Positions 42,423 to 52,359 are shown, counted from the stretch's first letter. The stretch is DNA of 62,219 nucleotides from Enterobacterales bacterium (GCA_015654925.1 JAATFX010000147.1:1-62219); one strand, 5' to 3'. The notes: a model not told the origin generated them from the sequence alone. Translations and numbers: made by a program.

Positions 42423-44957
42423 TCATGCGCTAACGAGTATGACCGCCGAACCGCCATCCACTGATTCCAAGTCGAGCCGATCGGTCAAGAATCGCTCTTC
42501 TCCGCTGAGAATGTCGCGGTAGCGGCGATGGGCGAGCCGTTCGGGAAGGTCGATTTCCGTCTGCGCCCAGCGCGGCGTATGCGGCCGGGCAAGGTTGCCA
42601 TGCAGCGCGCCGTAGACGAGACGGGGGGCGATGACGATCAGCGCATCGCCGCTTTCCGCCCGAGCGAAGGCCAAGACGTTTTCCGCCCGCTGGCCCACGG
42701 CGGCGAGCGGCAGGTAGTCGCCCTTACGAAACAGCATCGGCATCGCCCGGCGCACGCGCAGGAGCCTGGCGATGACATGCTGCTTTAACCGGCCGCTCAG
42801 CCAGTCCTCTTGCGTGGCGGCCCCCGGATTTTCATGCTCGCCCAGCAGCCGTTCGAGCGCGGCGAAATCCGGCTCGCGCCGGTTGTCGGGATCGGCTAGG
42901 CTGAAATCCAGCGCCTCGCTGCCCTGGTAGATATCCGGTACCCCGGGCGCCGTCAGCTTGACGATCGCCTGGGTGAGGCTGTTGACCAAGCCGGCGCGGA
43001 TAAAGGGTTGCAGCGCGTCGCAAAAATCCAGGAGAAAGTCCCGGTTCGCCGGCGAGAGCAGGTGGCGGGCATAGCCGAGCACGGCCGTTTCGTAAGTATC
43101 GTTGCCGTCGACCCAGTTAGTGCGCAGCTTGGCTTCCCGCAGCGCTTTTTCCACATAGGCGGCAAACCGCTCTTCGAGCGCCTTCAGGCCCGTCTCGTCA
43201 TCCGGGCGCAGCGCGGTCGGCCATACGCCGGCCAGCGCCTGGTAGAGCATCCATTCGACGGCCGGTTCCGGCGCCGGACCGTCGTCGAGCGCCCTGACTT
43301 TGGATTGGTTCATCCGCCGCCAGCGGGCAACGCATCCGGCCCAGAGATCCGGCGCTTCGGTGAGCGTATAGAGCCGTGCGCGGGCATCCTCGCCGCGTTT
43401 GGTATCATGGGTCGAGGTGCCAGATAACGCATCCGGCTGCCGTTCGAGCCGCGTCTGCATCTCGGCGTGGAAGCGGTCGAGCGGAAGGACGCGCGGCACC
43501 GGTTCGGCGCCCACTTCGTTCAGGGCCAGCGCCATATGCTGGCGGAAGAACAGCGTGTCCTCCACCGATTTCGCCATCAGCGGGCCCGTAAGTTGCTGGA
43601 AGCGGGTGCGGAAGGCTGCGGCCTCGCCGGCGGCGGCGGTAGAGACTTCGCCCGCGAGAATGCGGGCAAGGAAATCGAGCGCCTGCGGATCGGGGGCGTG
43701 CGCGCCGGTTCTGACCTTGGCTGCCACCTTTTGCAGCAGGTCATAGTCGGCCGGCGGCAGCCCTTGCGCCGTGCCGTAGGTGCGGTAGACCGGGAAAGCG
43801 ACCAGCAGCTCGCGCAGGGCCGACCGGGCGGCTTTCTCGTGCAGCGCCACGCCATCCGTCCTGGCGATGGCCACGGCGAGCATCAACAGCGTATTGAATT
43901 CACCCGCAAAATTTTTGTCCGTCATCAGCAGTTTGGCCGCCCGCAGTTCGGCTTCCATATTCACCGGCTTGCCCACGACATCGTGATAGGCCTCGCGCAG
44001 GGCGCCGATCTTTTCGCCATCCGCCAGCGCATCGGAGAGCGATGCCGCGAACTCGTAACCGGTGGTGCCGGAAACCGGCCAGTCCGCCGGAATATGCTCG
44101 CCCTCGCCAAGGATCTTTTCGATGGTTATATAGCAGTCTGGCCCGGCCTCCTGGCGGAGCAGTTCGAGATAGGCTTTCGGGTCGGCGAGCCCATCCACAT
44201 GGTCCACCCGCAGCCCGTCGACCGCACCGTTTCGGACGAGTTCGAGGATCAGCCGGTGCGTATCGTCGAAGACGGCCCGGTCTTCGACCCGGACGCCAAC
44301 CAGCCCGGTTATCTCGAAGAAGCGGCGGTAGGACAGGTCGCGCGGCGCATCCAGCCAGCACATCAGCCGATAGGGCTGGCGCGCGTGCAGCGCGGCGATC
44401 TCCGCCTTGCCGGCGAGATTCAGGACCTCGGCCTCGCGGCCCTCCCAGGTGGCGGGGGCAAGCGGGTAGAAGCTGTCGTAATAGGCGAACGCCGGCCTGC
44501 CGGTCCTCGGATCGGGCTTCACGGCAATCTCGCCGTTTTCCAGCGCGGCCTCGAACGTCGCGCCGAGAAAGGGTAAGGTCAGGCGCTTAGACCAATTAAT
44601 GTCGAAATGCCTGGCGTAGCGGCTGTTTTCGCCATTCTCGATGACATCGCGCCACCACGGATTTTCCAGCGAGGCGGCCATATGGTTGGGCACGATGTCG
44701 ATGATCAGGCCGAGACCTGCGCCCTTAAGCGCTTTAACCATGCGGTCGAAACCTGCGCGGCCGCCGATCGAAGGCTCTATCTCGTTGGCGTCGGTCACAT
44801 CGTAGCCGTGGGTCGAGTCGGATGTCGCGGTGAAGATCGGCGAGGCATAGAGATGGCTGATGCCGAGCCGTTGCAGATACGGCACCAGGCCGGCTGCGCG
44901 GTCGAAGGTCATGCCGTTGCGAAACTGGATACGGTAAGTCGCGGTCGGAATCTTCAC
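42423..44957 (-). CDS. treY: Maltooligosyltrehalose synthase
   Basis: An 844-residue GH13 enzyme. Landmarks: ATYRIQFRNGMTFDRAAGLV and LGISHLYASPIFTA at the N-terminus, DIVPNHMA, the catalytic GLRVDHVDGLADP block, ITIEKILGEGE, and SGTSTHDTKRGED in the C-terminal half. It converts the reducing-end glucose of maltodextrins to a trehalose linkage. Its start overlaps the treZ stop in an ATGA arrangement. A debranching enzyme (treX/glgX) is not in the window. The coding sequence looks visibly more GC-rich, especially in third positions, than the operons at 47-56 kb. Confidence 0.95.
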   Translation of the reverse strand: MKIPTATYRIQFRNGMTFDRAAGLVPYLQRLGISHLYASPIFTATSDSTHGYDVTDANEIEPSIGGRAGFDRMVKALKGAGLGLIIDIVPNHMAASLENPWWRDVIENGENSRYARHFDINWSKRLTLPFLGATFEAALENGEIAVKPDPRTGRPAFAYYDSFYPLAPATWEGREAEVLNLAGKAEIAALHARQPYRLMCWLDAPRDLSYRRFFEITGLVGVRVEDRAVFDDTHRLILELVRNGAVDGLRVDHVDGLADPKAYLELLRQEAGPDCYITIEKILGEGEHIPADWPVSGTTGYEFAASLSDALADGEKIGALREAYHDVVGKPVNMEAELRAAKLLMTDKNFAGEFNTLLMLAVAIARTDGVALHEKAARSALRELLVAFPVYRTYGTAQGLPPADYDLLQKVAAKVRTGAHAPDPQALDFLARILAGEVSTAAAGEAAAFRTRFQQLTGPLMAKSVEDTLFFRQHMALALNEVGAEPVPRVLPLDRFHAEMQTRLERQPDALSGTSTHDTKRGEDARARLYTLTEAPDLWAGCVARWRRMNQSKVRALDDGPAPEPAVEWMLYQALAGVWPTALRPDDETGLKALEERFAAYVEKALREAKLRTNWVDGNDTYETAVLGYARHLLSPANRDFLLDFCDALQPFIRAGLVNSLTQAIVKLTAPGVPDIYQGSEALDFSLADPDNRREPDFAALERLLGEHENPGAATQEDWLSGRLKQHVIARLLRVRRAMPMLFRKGDYLPLAAVGQRAENVLAFARAESGDALIVIAPRLVYGALHGNLARPHTPRWAQTEIDLPERLAHRRYRDILSGEERFLTDRLDLESVDGGSAVILVSA

Positions 44958-46741
44958 TTTGCGCCTCCCGCGGCAAGACGGACGATAAGGGAATTCCGCG
45001 GCAGATCCTGTGCCTCTTGCGGCCAGGCGAAAATTATCTCGCCAGGCTGGTCGGGAAGCGGCCGGGGCGTTGCGCCGATATTAAGCGCGATGGACAGCGT
45101 ACCTTGCGGGAAAGTCCAGGTGACGGCAATCAAACCTTCCGCCGTTTTCACCACCTTGCCGGCGCCTCCGCCGGCCGTGGCCAGCAGCGGCACGACATGT
45201 TGCCGGCGCAGCGCCAGCAGCTCGCGGGTCAGCGCCAGCCAGTCCTTGCCCGCCTCGCTGTCCGGCTTCGTCCAGTCAAGCTTCGACCTCTCGAAGGTCT
45301 GCCTGGCGTTCGGATCGGGCACGCTTTCACCCTCATGGCCGACATGGCCCTCGAATTCCTTCGCGCGGCCCTGGCGCACGGCCCGGGCGAGATCGCCATG
45401 GAAATCGGTGAAGAACAAGAAGGGATGCGTCTCGCCATATTCCTCGCCCATGAAGAGCAGCGGAATATGCGGCGAGAACAGCAGCGCGGCGAGCAGGACC
45501 TTGGTGCGCTCGGCGCCGGCCAGTTCGATCAGCCTTTCGCCCTGCGCGCGGTTGCCTACCTGGTCGTGATTCTGAATGAAATCCACGAAGGCGACCGGCG
45601 GCTGGCCGGCGCTTGGTACGCCGCGTTTCTCGCCCGTCTGCGGCGAGACCTCGCCCTGATAGGCGAAACCCTCCGCCAACGCCCTGGCGACGAGTTTCTC
45701 GGGCTCCTTGGCGAAATCCTGGTAATAAGCATGCGTCTCGCCGGTGGCGAAGACATGGACGGCATTGTGGAAGTCATCGTTCCATTCGCCGGTGAACAGC
45801 GGCACGGAACCGTCTTCCCCGCGCGGATGCAAGAAGATGACGTTACGGTTGTCCTCGGTCGACAGATGAATCGGCCGGTCGGTTATCCCGACCCGGATGC
45901 GCTCGGCGATTGCTATCAGTACGTGCCGGTCGGAAGAATCCACGATATGGTCGATCGCGTCGAAGCGCAGCCCGTCAAGGTTGAATTCCTCCAGCCAGTA
46001 AAGCGGCGCCTCCATGATATAACGGCGGACGGCATCGACGTCATAGGCGATGCCTGCGCCCCAGGGCGTAATGCGCGCCTTGTGGAAGAAATCGGGCGCC
46101 AGGAGCGGCAGGTAATTGCCCTCCGGGCCGAAATGGTTGAGCACGATATCGAGCACGACCGAAAGGCCATGGCCATGGGCGGCATCGACGAAGGCCTTGA
46201 CATCTTCCGGCGTGCCGTAGGCGGAGTGCGGCGCGTAGAGCAGCACGCCGTCATAGCCCCAGCCGCGGTTGCCGCCGAACTGCGCCAGGGGCAGGACCTC
46301 GATCATGGTGATGCCCAGTTCGGCGAGGTAAGGCAGTTTCCCGATCGCGGCCTGGAACGTGCCTTCGGGCGTGAATGTGCCGACATGCATCTCGTAGACG
46401 ACCGTTTCTTCCCAGGGGCGGCCTTGCCATTCGGCGTTCTGCCAGTCGTAACGGGTCGGGTCGATGACGAGGGAGGGGCCGTTGACATCCGCCTTCTGGG
46501 CGCGGGAAGCCGGGTCCGGCACGACCGTGCCGTCGGCGAGGACAAAATTATATTCCGCGCCGGGCGACACGCCGGTTGCCAGCAGTTCGAACCAGCCGTC
46601 GCCGCTCGGGTTCATCCCGGTGTCTTTACCGGCCAGCCTGAGCGTCATCCTGTCCTGGCCGGGCGCCCAGAGGCGAAAACGCACCGCGCCGGCGGCCACG
46701 TATTCGGCCCCCCAACTTTTAACAAATGATTTGGACCCCAT
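44954..46741 (-). CDS. treZ: Maltooligosyltrehalose trehalohydrolase
   Basis: A 595-residue GH13 enzyme with an N-terminal early-set (E-set) domain (RFRLWAPGQDRMTLRL), the catalytic TIM barrel (DIVLNHFGPEGNY, GLRFDAIDHI, STEDNRN) and a C-terminal beta domain. The nucleophile Asp lies in GLRFDAID and the acid Glu in LSTEDNR. GGAGGG lies seven bases before the ATG. TreZ releases free trehalose from the TreY product, giving compatible solute from glycogen or maltodextrin. treZ and treY form one transcription unit. Confidence 0.95.
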   Translation of the reverse strand: MGSKSFVKSWGAEYVAAGAVRFRLWAPGQDRMTLRLAGKDTGMNPSGDGWFELLATGVSPGAEYNFVLADGTVVPDPASRAQKADVNGPSLVIDPTRYDWQNAEWQGRPWEETVVYEMHVGTFTPEGTFQAAIGKLPYLAELGITMIEVLPLAQFGGNRGWGYDGVLLYAPHSAYGTPEDVKAFVDAAHGHGLSVVLDIVLNHFGPEGNYLPLLAPDFFHKARITPWGAGIAYDVDAVRRYIMEAPLYWLEEFNLDGLRFDAIDHIVDSSDRHVLIAIAERIRVGITDRPIHLSTEDNRNVIFLHPRGEDGSVPLFTGEWNDDFHNAVHVFATGETHAYYQDFAKEPEKLVARALAEGFAYQGEVSPQTGEKRGVPSAGQPPVAFVDFIQNHDQVGNRAQGERLIELAGAERTKVLLAALLFSPHIPLLFMGEEYGETHPFLFFTDFHGDLARAVRQGRAKEFEGHVGHEGESVPDPNARQTFERSKLDWTKPDSEAGKDWLALTRELLALRRQHVVPLLATAGGGAGKVVKTAEGLIAVTWTFPQGTLSIALNIGATPRPLPDQPGEIIFAWPQEAQDLPRNSLIVRLAAGGAK

Positions 46742-47208
46742 TCAATTCCCTCCGCCAACCCAGAAGTGGGCAATGGACGACACCGCGTGATTATTGCTCC
46801 GGTGCTGCGAGCATCAATAGCATAAACTTGTCGGCGTGATCTGTGTCCCGGCCCCAAGCTGCATCCGAAAAACAATCATAGACTATTATGTAGGAATTGA
46901 TGCGCCGTCCGACCAGCGCGGCGTTTTTTGTGGACGTCCCTGTGTTGGTGCCGCAACACAGGGTGATGGCACGCCCAAAATATCATGTCCGGCGGCCCCG
47001 CCCGCGGCGCGATGACCGGAGGGGCAAACGCGCGTTCAGTCATACCTTGCGCCGCGGGTCCGGCCTCATGTCGCTGTTCGCCGGTGGCGGGTTATGATAA
47101 AGTCGGGCCGGAGGGTTTCTTTATGACTCATGTTCGGATTATTAATTATTTTTAATACTAAACATTTGTTATGGGAAATCAGGATATAGCCGAAATAAAG
47201 GTAGCTCG
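46742..47208. other. Divergent intergenic region between treZ and the LacI gene
   Basis: A 467-base gap with the promoters of treZ (minus) and the LacI gene (plus). At 46938-46963 CCCTGTGTTG and CAACACAGGG form a ten-pair stem with a six-base loop; no T-run follows on either strand. The last 100 bases before the LacI gene are strongly AT-rich. Frames of about 66-76 codons inside it have no recognisable content. Confidence 0.55.
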
Positions 47209-48243
47209 GTGACAATAAAGAAATTGGCCGCTATTTTGGGATTGTCTCATTCCACGGTTTCCCGTGCGTTAAACGGTCATCCGGCGATCAGCCAGTCTAC
47301 CAAAGAGAGCGTTATACAGGCCGCAAAAAAATATGGATATATTCCTAATAGCGCCGCGCAGGTATTACGTAATGCGACCAGCGGCGCCTTTGGCGTGATT
47401 ATTCCTGATATCCAGAACGATTTTTTTATTTCTGTCACCAATGCGATTGCGCGTGAGGCGGGTAAACGGTCATGGCAAATGATTCTGGCCATTACCGAGG
47501 ACCAGCCGGATACAGAATATAACGCGTTACGCCGCATGATGGCCGCCAGCGTTGACGGTATTATTATTGCGCCATCAGCAAATCCCCTGCCCGAGACCCA
47601 AGAGCTTATTACCCGAACCCACGCCGTGCAACTACTGCGCCGCCATAAAAGTATCCAGGCCCCGCTGATTGCGATTGACGATCGTTATGGCATCAGTCTC
47701 GCCACCGGGCATTTGCTGACGCTGGGCCATACCCGGATTGGCTATATCGGGTCATCCACCGACCTGAGTACCGGATTTGAACGTCTGCAAGGATTCCTAC
47801 AACATTTCTCCGGGCATGGGCAGGCCGGGCTGAAGGATGTTATCCATATAGGTCCGCCGCAGGCCGAGTTCGGCTTTGACGCCTTCAAACGCATTATGAA
47901 TGCGGACCATCCGCCCAGCGCACTGGTGCTGGGAAGTCCGCGTTACGCCATGGGCGTTTTATTAGCCGCCAAAGCGCTGGACATCCGGATACCCGAGCAT
48001 CTTTCCGTCGTGGCGTATGGCGATGTGCCGTGGGGCGGTTTACTTGATATGAAGCTCACGACGATTGTGCTGCCGGAAAAAGAAATGACGGATGCCTGCG
48101 TAGACATGATTCGTCACATAATGGATGGCGAATTAACCTTTACTCCCGATGAATTTATTCATTCGACTGAAAACCAGCTTTTTACGCCGCGGCTAGCGCC
48201 TGGCGATTCAACCAGGGCGTTTACATCGCTGAAGCAGTGTTAA
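47209..48243 (+). CDS. LacI-family transcriptional regulator of the enolase-paralogue operon
   Basis: A 344-residue LacI/GalR repressor with a GTG start at 47209. The N-terminal helix-turn-helix reads TIKKLAAILGLSHSTVSRAL, followed by the hinge-helix region ending LRNATSGAFGVIIPD and a periplasmic-binding-type core. It converges on the six-gene operon and shares its terminator region. A 16-base palindrome in the operon's promoter at 54999 has the size expected of a LacI-type operator. The inducer is unknown. Confidence 0.9.
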   Translation: MTIKKLAAILGLSHSTVSRALNGHPAISQSTKESVIQAAKKYGYIPNSAAQVLRNATSGAFGVIIPDIQNDFFISVTNAIAREAGKRSWQMILAITEDQPDTEYNALRRMMAASVDGIIIAPSANPLPETQELITRTHAVQLLRRHKSIQAPLIAIDDRYGISLATGHLLTLGHTRIGYIGSSTDLSTGFERLQGFLQHFSGHGQAGLKDVIHIGPPQAEFGFDAFKRIMNADHPPSALVLGSPRYAMGVLLAAKALDIRIPEHLSVVAYGDVPWGGLLDMKLTTIVLPEKEMTDACVDMIRHIMDGELTFTPDEFIHSTENQLFTPRLAPGDSTRAFTSLKQC

Positions 48244-48276
48244 TAAAAAAGGATGCATACGTTACCGTACGCATCC
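48241..48276 (-). terminator. Intrinsic terminator of the minus-strand enolase-paralogue operon
   Basis: On the minus strand GGATGCGTACG pairs with CGTATGCATCC with one mismatch around a four-base loop, and is followed directly by TTTTTTATTA. This is a textbook intrinsic terminator about 50 bases beyond the aldolase stop. Its T-tract overlaps the stop codon of the convergent LacI gene. Confidence 0.85.
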
Positions 48277-48324
48277 AAACATACTGCCATTAGAGCAAAA
48301 CTTTACCTGATTCATTTACAACGC

Positions 48325-49128
48325 TTATTGACGAAATTTGGCCAATAGTTTTTCAGCGCCGTTAGTCAATAGCCCTTGATCTGAACCAATCGCAATGATT
48401 TGAAAACCCAATTCAATGTATCGGCGCGTTTGTTTTTCATCGGTGCAAAGTATCCCGACGGCTTTACCCGCGGCTTTAATTCGCCTGCCGCTCTCCTCAA
48501 TCGCGTTAATTACCGCAGGATGCATGGGTTGGCCGATATATCCCAGGCTGGCGGCTAAATCGCCCGGGCCGATAAAAAAGGCGTCAATGCCGTCAATCGC
48601 GGCCATTTCCTCCAGGTTATCAAGGGAAGTGGTGGTCTCAGGCATCACAATCAGGCAGATTTCCCGATCGCAGGTGGCGGCATAATTTTTTATTCTGCCA
48701 AAATTGGACGCGCGGGGAGCGCCGCAATAGCCGCGGATACCGTGGGGAGGATAGCGCACCGCCGAGACCAGCATGTTAGCTTGTTCCGCGGTATCGACCT
48801 GCGGCACCATCAGCGTGTTCACACCGGCATCGAGATAGCGTTTAATCAGGGAGATATCCTGGTTCGGCAGCCGGACTATAGGCTGTGTCGGGCCGCCTGC
48901 GGCGCAGGCCTGCAATTGACAGTAGATTTCCCTATACTCACTGGGACCATGCTCCGCATCCAGACCAATGAAATCATAGCCGCAGCCGGACAAAATTTCC
49001 GCGGCGATATGGCTGCCTAGCTGCGTCCATAGACCCAACTGTACCCGGCCGTTTTTAATGGCCCGCTTAAATTGATTTTTCTGTAGTTGTATATTTTGTT
49101 GCATATGTCGTTCCATAGGTAGTTCCAT
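48325..49128 (-). CDS. HpcH/HpaI-family class II aldolase
   Basis: A 267-residue class II pyruvate-type aldolase (GarL/HpaI/YfaU family). Conserved points: LGLWTQLGSHIAAEIL, FIGLDAEHGP with the general base His, VRLP, a metal Glu in VMPETTTSLDN and Asp in FFIGPGDLAASLG. AGGAC precedes the ATG at 49128; in-frame ATGs at 49116 and 49104 are alternatives. These enzymes split 4-hydroxy-2-oxo acids into pyruvate and an aldehyde. Last gene of the operon, so probably the final carbon-carbon cleavage of the pathway. Confidence 0.92.
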   Translation of the reverse strand: MELPMERHMQQNIQLQKNQFKRAIKNGRVQLGLWTQLGSHIAAEILSGCGYDFIGLDAEHGPSEYREIYCQLQACAAGGPTQPIVRLPNQDISLIKRYLDAGVNTLMVPQVDTAEQANMLVSAVRYPPHGIRGYCGAPRASNFGRIKNYAATCDREICLIVMPETTTSLDNLEEMAAIDGIDAFFIGPGDLAASLGYIGQPMHPAVINAIEESGRRIKAAGKAVGILCTDEKQTRRYIELGFQIIAIGSDQGLLTNGAEKLLAKFRQ

Positions 49129-49171
49129 GATTTGTCCTATACCTGCGACCTGCGGCGTGACGTTTTCATCT

Positions 49172-49954
49172 TCACCCAGCGAACCTCGTGGTCACCAACC
49201 CCAGGCCGGTGATTTCAGCCGTAAAGGTATCCCCCGGCGCGGCGGCGACCGCCGGCCCCAGGGCGCCGGTGATAACGAATTCCCCCGCCCTAAGCGGCTT
49301 GCCCGCGCGGACCAGTTCATCAGCCAGCCATTGTAAGGCATATAATGGATGGCCCAAGCAGGCGGTTGCCGCGCCTTCGGAGACAATCTCATCCCCCCGT
49401 TTGGTCGTCATCAGGCTGCGCGCCATATCAAAGTCGGATAACTTGACCGGTTTGGTTCCCAGAACCACCAGGCAAGCGGAGGTATTGTCGGCAATAAAAT
49501 CGCAGGACTTCACATTCCAGCCGGTGAAGCGGCTATCGACGATTTCAAAGGCGGGCAGGATATAATCACAGGCATCGATAATATCCAGGATAGTGTGGCA
49601 GGTTTGCGTCAGGTCTTTTTTAAGCACCACGGCTATTTCAGTTTCGACCCGCTGCTCGGATAAAGCTCGCTGGGTGATTTCGGTTCCTTCCACCAAGACC
49701 ATGTCGGCATAGATATTCCCATAACAGGCTTGGGACATGCCGAATTGCCGTTGGACGGCTTTATTGGTGAGCGCCAGCTTGCGTCCAGCCAGCCGACGTC
49801 CCTGCGCTTGCCATAAGGTATCATTGTAATCCTGGATCATGTATCCGCTGGTAATATCCTCATCGCTAAAGAGCTCGCGGATGGGCTGCCCCGCCTGGGC
49901 ATTTTGCCAGGCGGTACGAATGACATCCGCCGCTTTGATAATTAAATTATCCAT
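49172..49954 (-). CDS. 2-oxo-hept-3-ene-dioate/2-keto-4-pentenoate hydratase family protein (HpaH/MhpD)
   Basis: A 260-residue hydratase/decarboxylase of the FAH superfamily branch. VETEIAVVL with the metal-binding Glu residues, LPAFEIVDSRF and ITGALGPAVAAAPGDTF are typical. HpaH and MhpD add water to 2-oxo-alkenoates, giving 4-hydroxy-2-oxo acids, exactly the substrates of the HpcH/HpaI aldolases encoded next door. This hydratase-aldolase pair normally follows aromatic meta-cleavage, but here no dioxygenase is present and the upstream enzymes are a kinase and an enolase paralogue. Confidence 0.9.
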   Translation of the reverse strand: MDNLIIKAADVIRTAWQNAQAGQPIRELFSDEDITSGYMIQDYNDTLWQAQGRRLAGRKLALTNKAVQRQFGMSQACYGNIYADMVLVEGTEITQRALSEQRVETEIAVVLKKDLTQTCHTILDIIDACDYILPAFEIVDSRFTGWNVKSCDFIADNTSACLVVLGTKPVKLSDFDMARSLMTTKRGDEIVSEGAATACLGHPLYALQWLADELVRAGKPLRAGEFVITGALGPAVAAAPGDTFTAEITGLGLVTTRFAG

Positions 49955-50012
49955 TATGCTGTTCTCTTAATCCTGGTTGCCGTTAGCCCAGGCATGGTTA
50001 GCCCGGGTGCGG

Positions 50013-50975
50013 TTAAAGCGTATCCACCCGATTTTGCGGGTTACCGTTGATAAACGCCCTGACGTTATCCACGGTAATGGCGAGAATACGGCCCCGTGCC
50101 TCCACCGACGCCCAGGCGATGTGCGGCGTAACCAGGCAATTCTTCGCGCACAGTAGGGGGTTGTCCGGCGCGGGCGGCTCCGTAGACAGAACATCCACCG
50201 CGGCACCGGCGATTCGGCCGTGGTTTAACGCTTCGGCCAAATCCGCTTCGTTTACCAGATCGCCCCGGGAAGCATTCAGGATCAACACCGATTTTTTCAT
50301 TTTGCCGAGGGCGTCCGCATTAATCATGCCCTGCGTTTTCCGGGTCAATAAACAGTGCAGGCTGATAACATCCGATTCGGCATAGAGCGTGTCCAAGTCG
50401 ACGTATTTAACGCGTTCATTTTCCAACGACGCGTTCCGGTACTCATCGTAGGCCAGGACATTCATGCCGAGAGCCTGTGCCACCTGGCCAAATGCCTGGC
50501 CAATGCGACCAAAGCCGATGATGCCGACATTTTTATCGGCGACCTCGATCATCGGTTTTAGCCAATAGCAGAAGTCGGTTTTTTGGCTCCATCCGCCGGC
50601 GCGGACATCCACGGCATGCTCGCCGACGTGGTTACACAATTCAAGCATCAAGGCGGTGGTGAATTGCGCTACGGTCACCGTGCCATAGGTGGGAACATTG
50701 GCAATCGCGATGCCCTGTTTTCTGGCGCCGGCGAGATCGATGATATTATAACCCGTCGCGGTAACGCCTATAAACTTGAGGTTAGGACATTGCTCAAACG
50801 CTTTTTGGCTTAACGGGACCTTATTGACAATAACGATCTCGGCATCGCCGATGCGTTCCACCACCTCCTCCGGCGCCGAATTTTCATAAACCGTAATGTC
50901 GCCTAACTGCTCAAGCTGCGCCCATGAAAGGTCGCCAGGATTCAGTACGCCGCCATCTAAAATTACCATTTTCAT
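50013..50975 (-). CDS. D-2-hydroxyacid dehydrogenase
   Basis: A 320-residue NAD(P)-dependent dehydrogenase. The Rossmann motif GIIGFGRIGQ lies near residue 150, and the catalytic Arg, Glu and His are in LNASRGDLV, DVLSTEPP and TPHIAWAS. Closest in layout to glycerate/hydroxypyruvate reductases. In the operon it may oxidise a D-2-hydroxy acid to the 2-oxo acid before dehydration, or reduce an oxo product. Substrate unknown. Confidence 0.92.
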   Translation of the reverse strand: MKMVILDGGVLNPGDLSWAQLEQLGDITVYENSAPEEVVERIGDAEIVIVNKVPLSQKAFEQCPNLKFIGVTATGYNIIDLAGARKQGIAIANVPTYGTVTVAQFTTALMLELCNHVGEHAVDVRAGGWSQKTDFCYWLKPMIEVADKNVGIIGFGRIGQAFGQVAQALGMNVLAYDEYRNASLENERVKYVDLDTLYAESDVISLHCLLTRKTQGMINADALGKMKKSVLILNASRGDLVNEADLAEALNHGRIAGAAVDVLSTEPPAPDNPLLCAKNCLVTPHIAWASVEARGRILAITVDNVRAFINGNPQNRVDTL

Positions 50976-51048
50976 AAAAAATACCTACTGGAGTAGTGAC
51001 CGGCGGTACGCTGGATAACAATGCGGACCGGCGCGTGATGACAAAATC

Positions 51049-52359
51049 TCAGTGCAATTCAACGTGCTGATTTATCATGGTTTTCTTATGATCAAGCGTC
51101 AATACGGCGCTCAGGCTCAATAACGCATTGAAACCCAGCCATACCCCGACCATCGCATTGCTATTAAAGGTATGGTTCAGCCAGGTGCAAATGGCCGGCG
51201 TTAATCCCCCCAGTACGGCGGCGGCTACCGCCTGCGCGAACGAGTAACCCGCGGTACGGGCATGCGCCGGCACCATTTCAACCATGGCGGCAACCTGTAC
51301 CGAGCTATAGCAGGCATAAATAAAGGAGAACCACAGTTCGAAGACCACAAACTTCAGTATGGTCGGCTCCGCGGAAAGCCAAGCCAGGAGTGGATAAGCG
51401 GTGACTGTGCCTAATAGCGTCACCACAATCATCATTGTGCGTCGATTAACGCGATCGGCGATAGTCGCGGTGATCGGCAACCAGAATAAAATAGACAAAC
51501 CAACAAAAAATAGCGTAATGAAGCCGACATTTTCCCCCAGGTTCAGGCTCTTGATATAGGTCGGCGCGTAGGTCGTCACGGTTTGCGCGGTGACGGTCGC
51601 CATTGCCACCATGCCCATACAGGTAATTATGGTGCGCCATCCTGTAACCAGGCTGCTGCAAATTTCTTTAACCGTTGGGGTGGTTTTTTTCTTGGCGAAG
51701 ACGGCGGTTTCCTGAAGATTGGAACGTAACCAGAACATCAGCGGAATAACGGCGCAGCCAATGAGTAATGGAATACGCCAGCCCCAGTCATGCAGGTTTT
51801 CGCTCGACATAGTATAGAGCAAGACCAGGCCGACAAGAGATGCCGTCATTACGGCAAATTGCTGCGAGCCCACCTGCCAGCAGGTATAAAAAGCTCGACG
51901 ATGAGGCGGCGATATTTCTGCTAAATAAACCACCACGCCGCCCAATTCGGCACCGGCGGAGAACCCTTGCAGCAATCTGCCGAATAGAACAATAACCGGT
52001 GCGGCCACGCCTATTGTTGCATAGGTCGGGGTAAGGGCAATACACAGGATACCGACGGACATTAAAAACAGCGACAACACCAGGCCTTTTCTTCGGCCAT
52101 GCCTATCCGTATAAGATCCTAAGATAATTGCCCCGAACGGACGGGCAAAGAAACCTAAGGCAAAGGTCATCAGCGTCAGCATGAGAGAAACATATTCATT
52201 TTCTGATGGAAAATACGCCTGAGAAATATAACGGGCATAGTAGCCATAAATCATAAAATCGTATATTTCGAGGGCATTACCCGCACCCACCTGGATGATG
52301 GGTTTTACCTGTATCTTTTTTTCAACCGCAGGTAAAGTTTCACTACTGTACTCGGTCAT
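51049..52359 (-). CDS. MHS-family MFS transporter, citrate/tricarballylate-type
   Basis: A 436-residue carrier of the metabolite:proton symporter family. QVGAGNALEIYDFMIYGYYA in helix 1 and the FARPFGAIILGSYTDRHGRR loop resemble CitA and TcuC. Helix 4-5 has LLQGFSAGAELGG. It is in the middle of the operon with about 135 bases on its upstream side. The family points to a di- or tricarboxylate or hydroxy acid as the pathway's imported substrate. That clue is the best one available for the operon's role. Confidence 0.9.
   Translation of the reverse strand: MTEYSSETLPAVEKKIQVKPIIQVGAGNALEIYDFMIYGYYARYISQAYFPSENEYVSLMLTLMTFALGFFARPFGAIILGSYTDRHGRRKGLVLSLFLMSVGILCIALTPTYATIGVAAPVIVLFGRLLQGFSAGAELGGVVVYLAEISPPHRRAFYTCWQVGSQQFAVMTASLVGLVLLYTMSSENLHDWGWRIPLLIGCAVIPLMFWLRSNLQETAVFAKKKTTPTVKEICSSLVTGWRTIITCMGMVAMATVTAQTVTTYAPTYIKSLNLGENVGFITLFFVGLSILFWLPITATIADRVNRRTMMIVVTLLGTVTAYPLLAWLSAEPTILKFVVFELWFSFIYACYSSVQVAAMVEMVPAHARTAGYSFAQAVAAAVLGGLTPAICTWLNHTFNSNAMVGVWLGFNALLSLSAVLTLDHKKTMINQHVELH

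Noticed and set aside
43467..44576. A 369-codon open frame on the plus strand
   Set aside because: Antisense to treY, no recognisable motif; shadow of third-position GC bias.
45017..46729. A 570-codon open frame on the plus strand
   Set aside because: It lies wholly antisense to treZ in a GC-rich gene. Its translation has no domain and biased composition, as expected for a shadow frame.
46938..46963. Ten-pair hairpin as a terminator between treZ and the LacI gene
   Set aside because: The genes diverge here, so no transcript is expected to end, and no T-tract follows on either strand.
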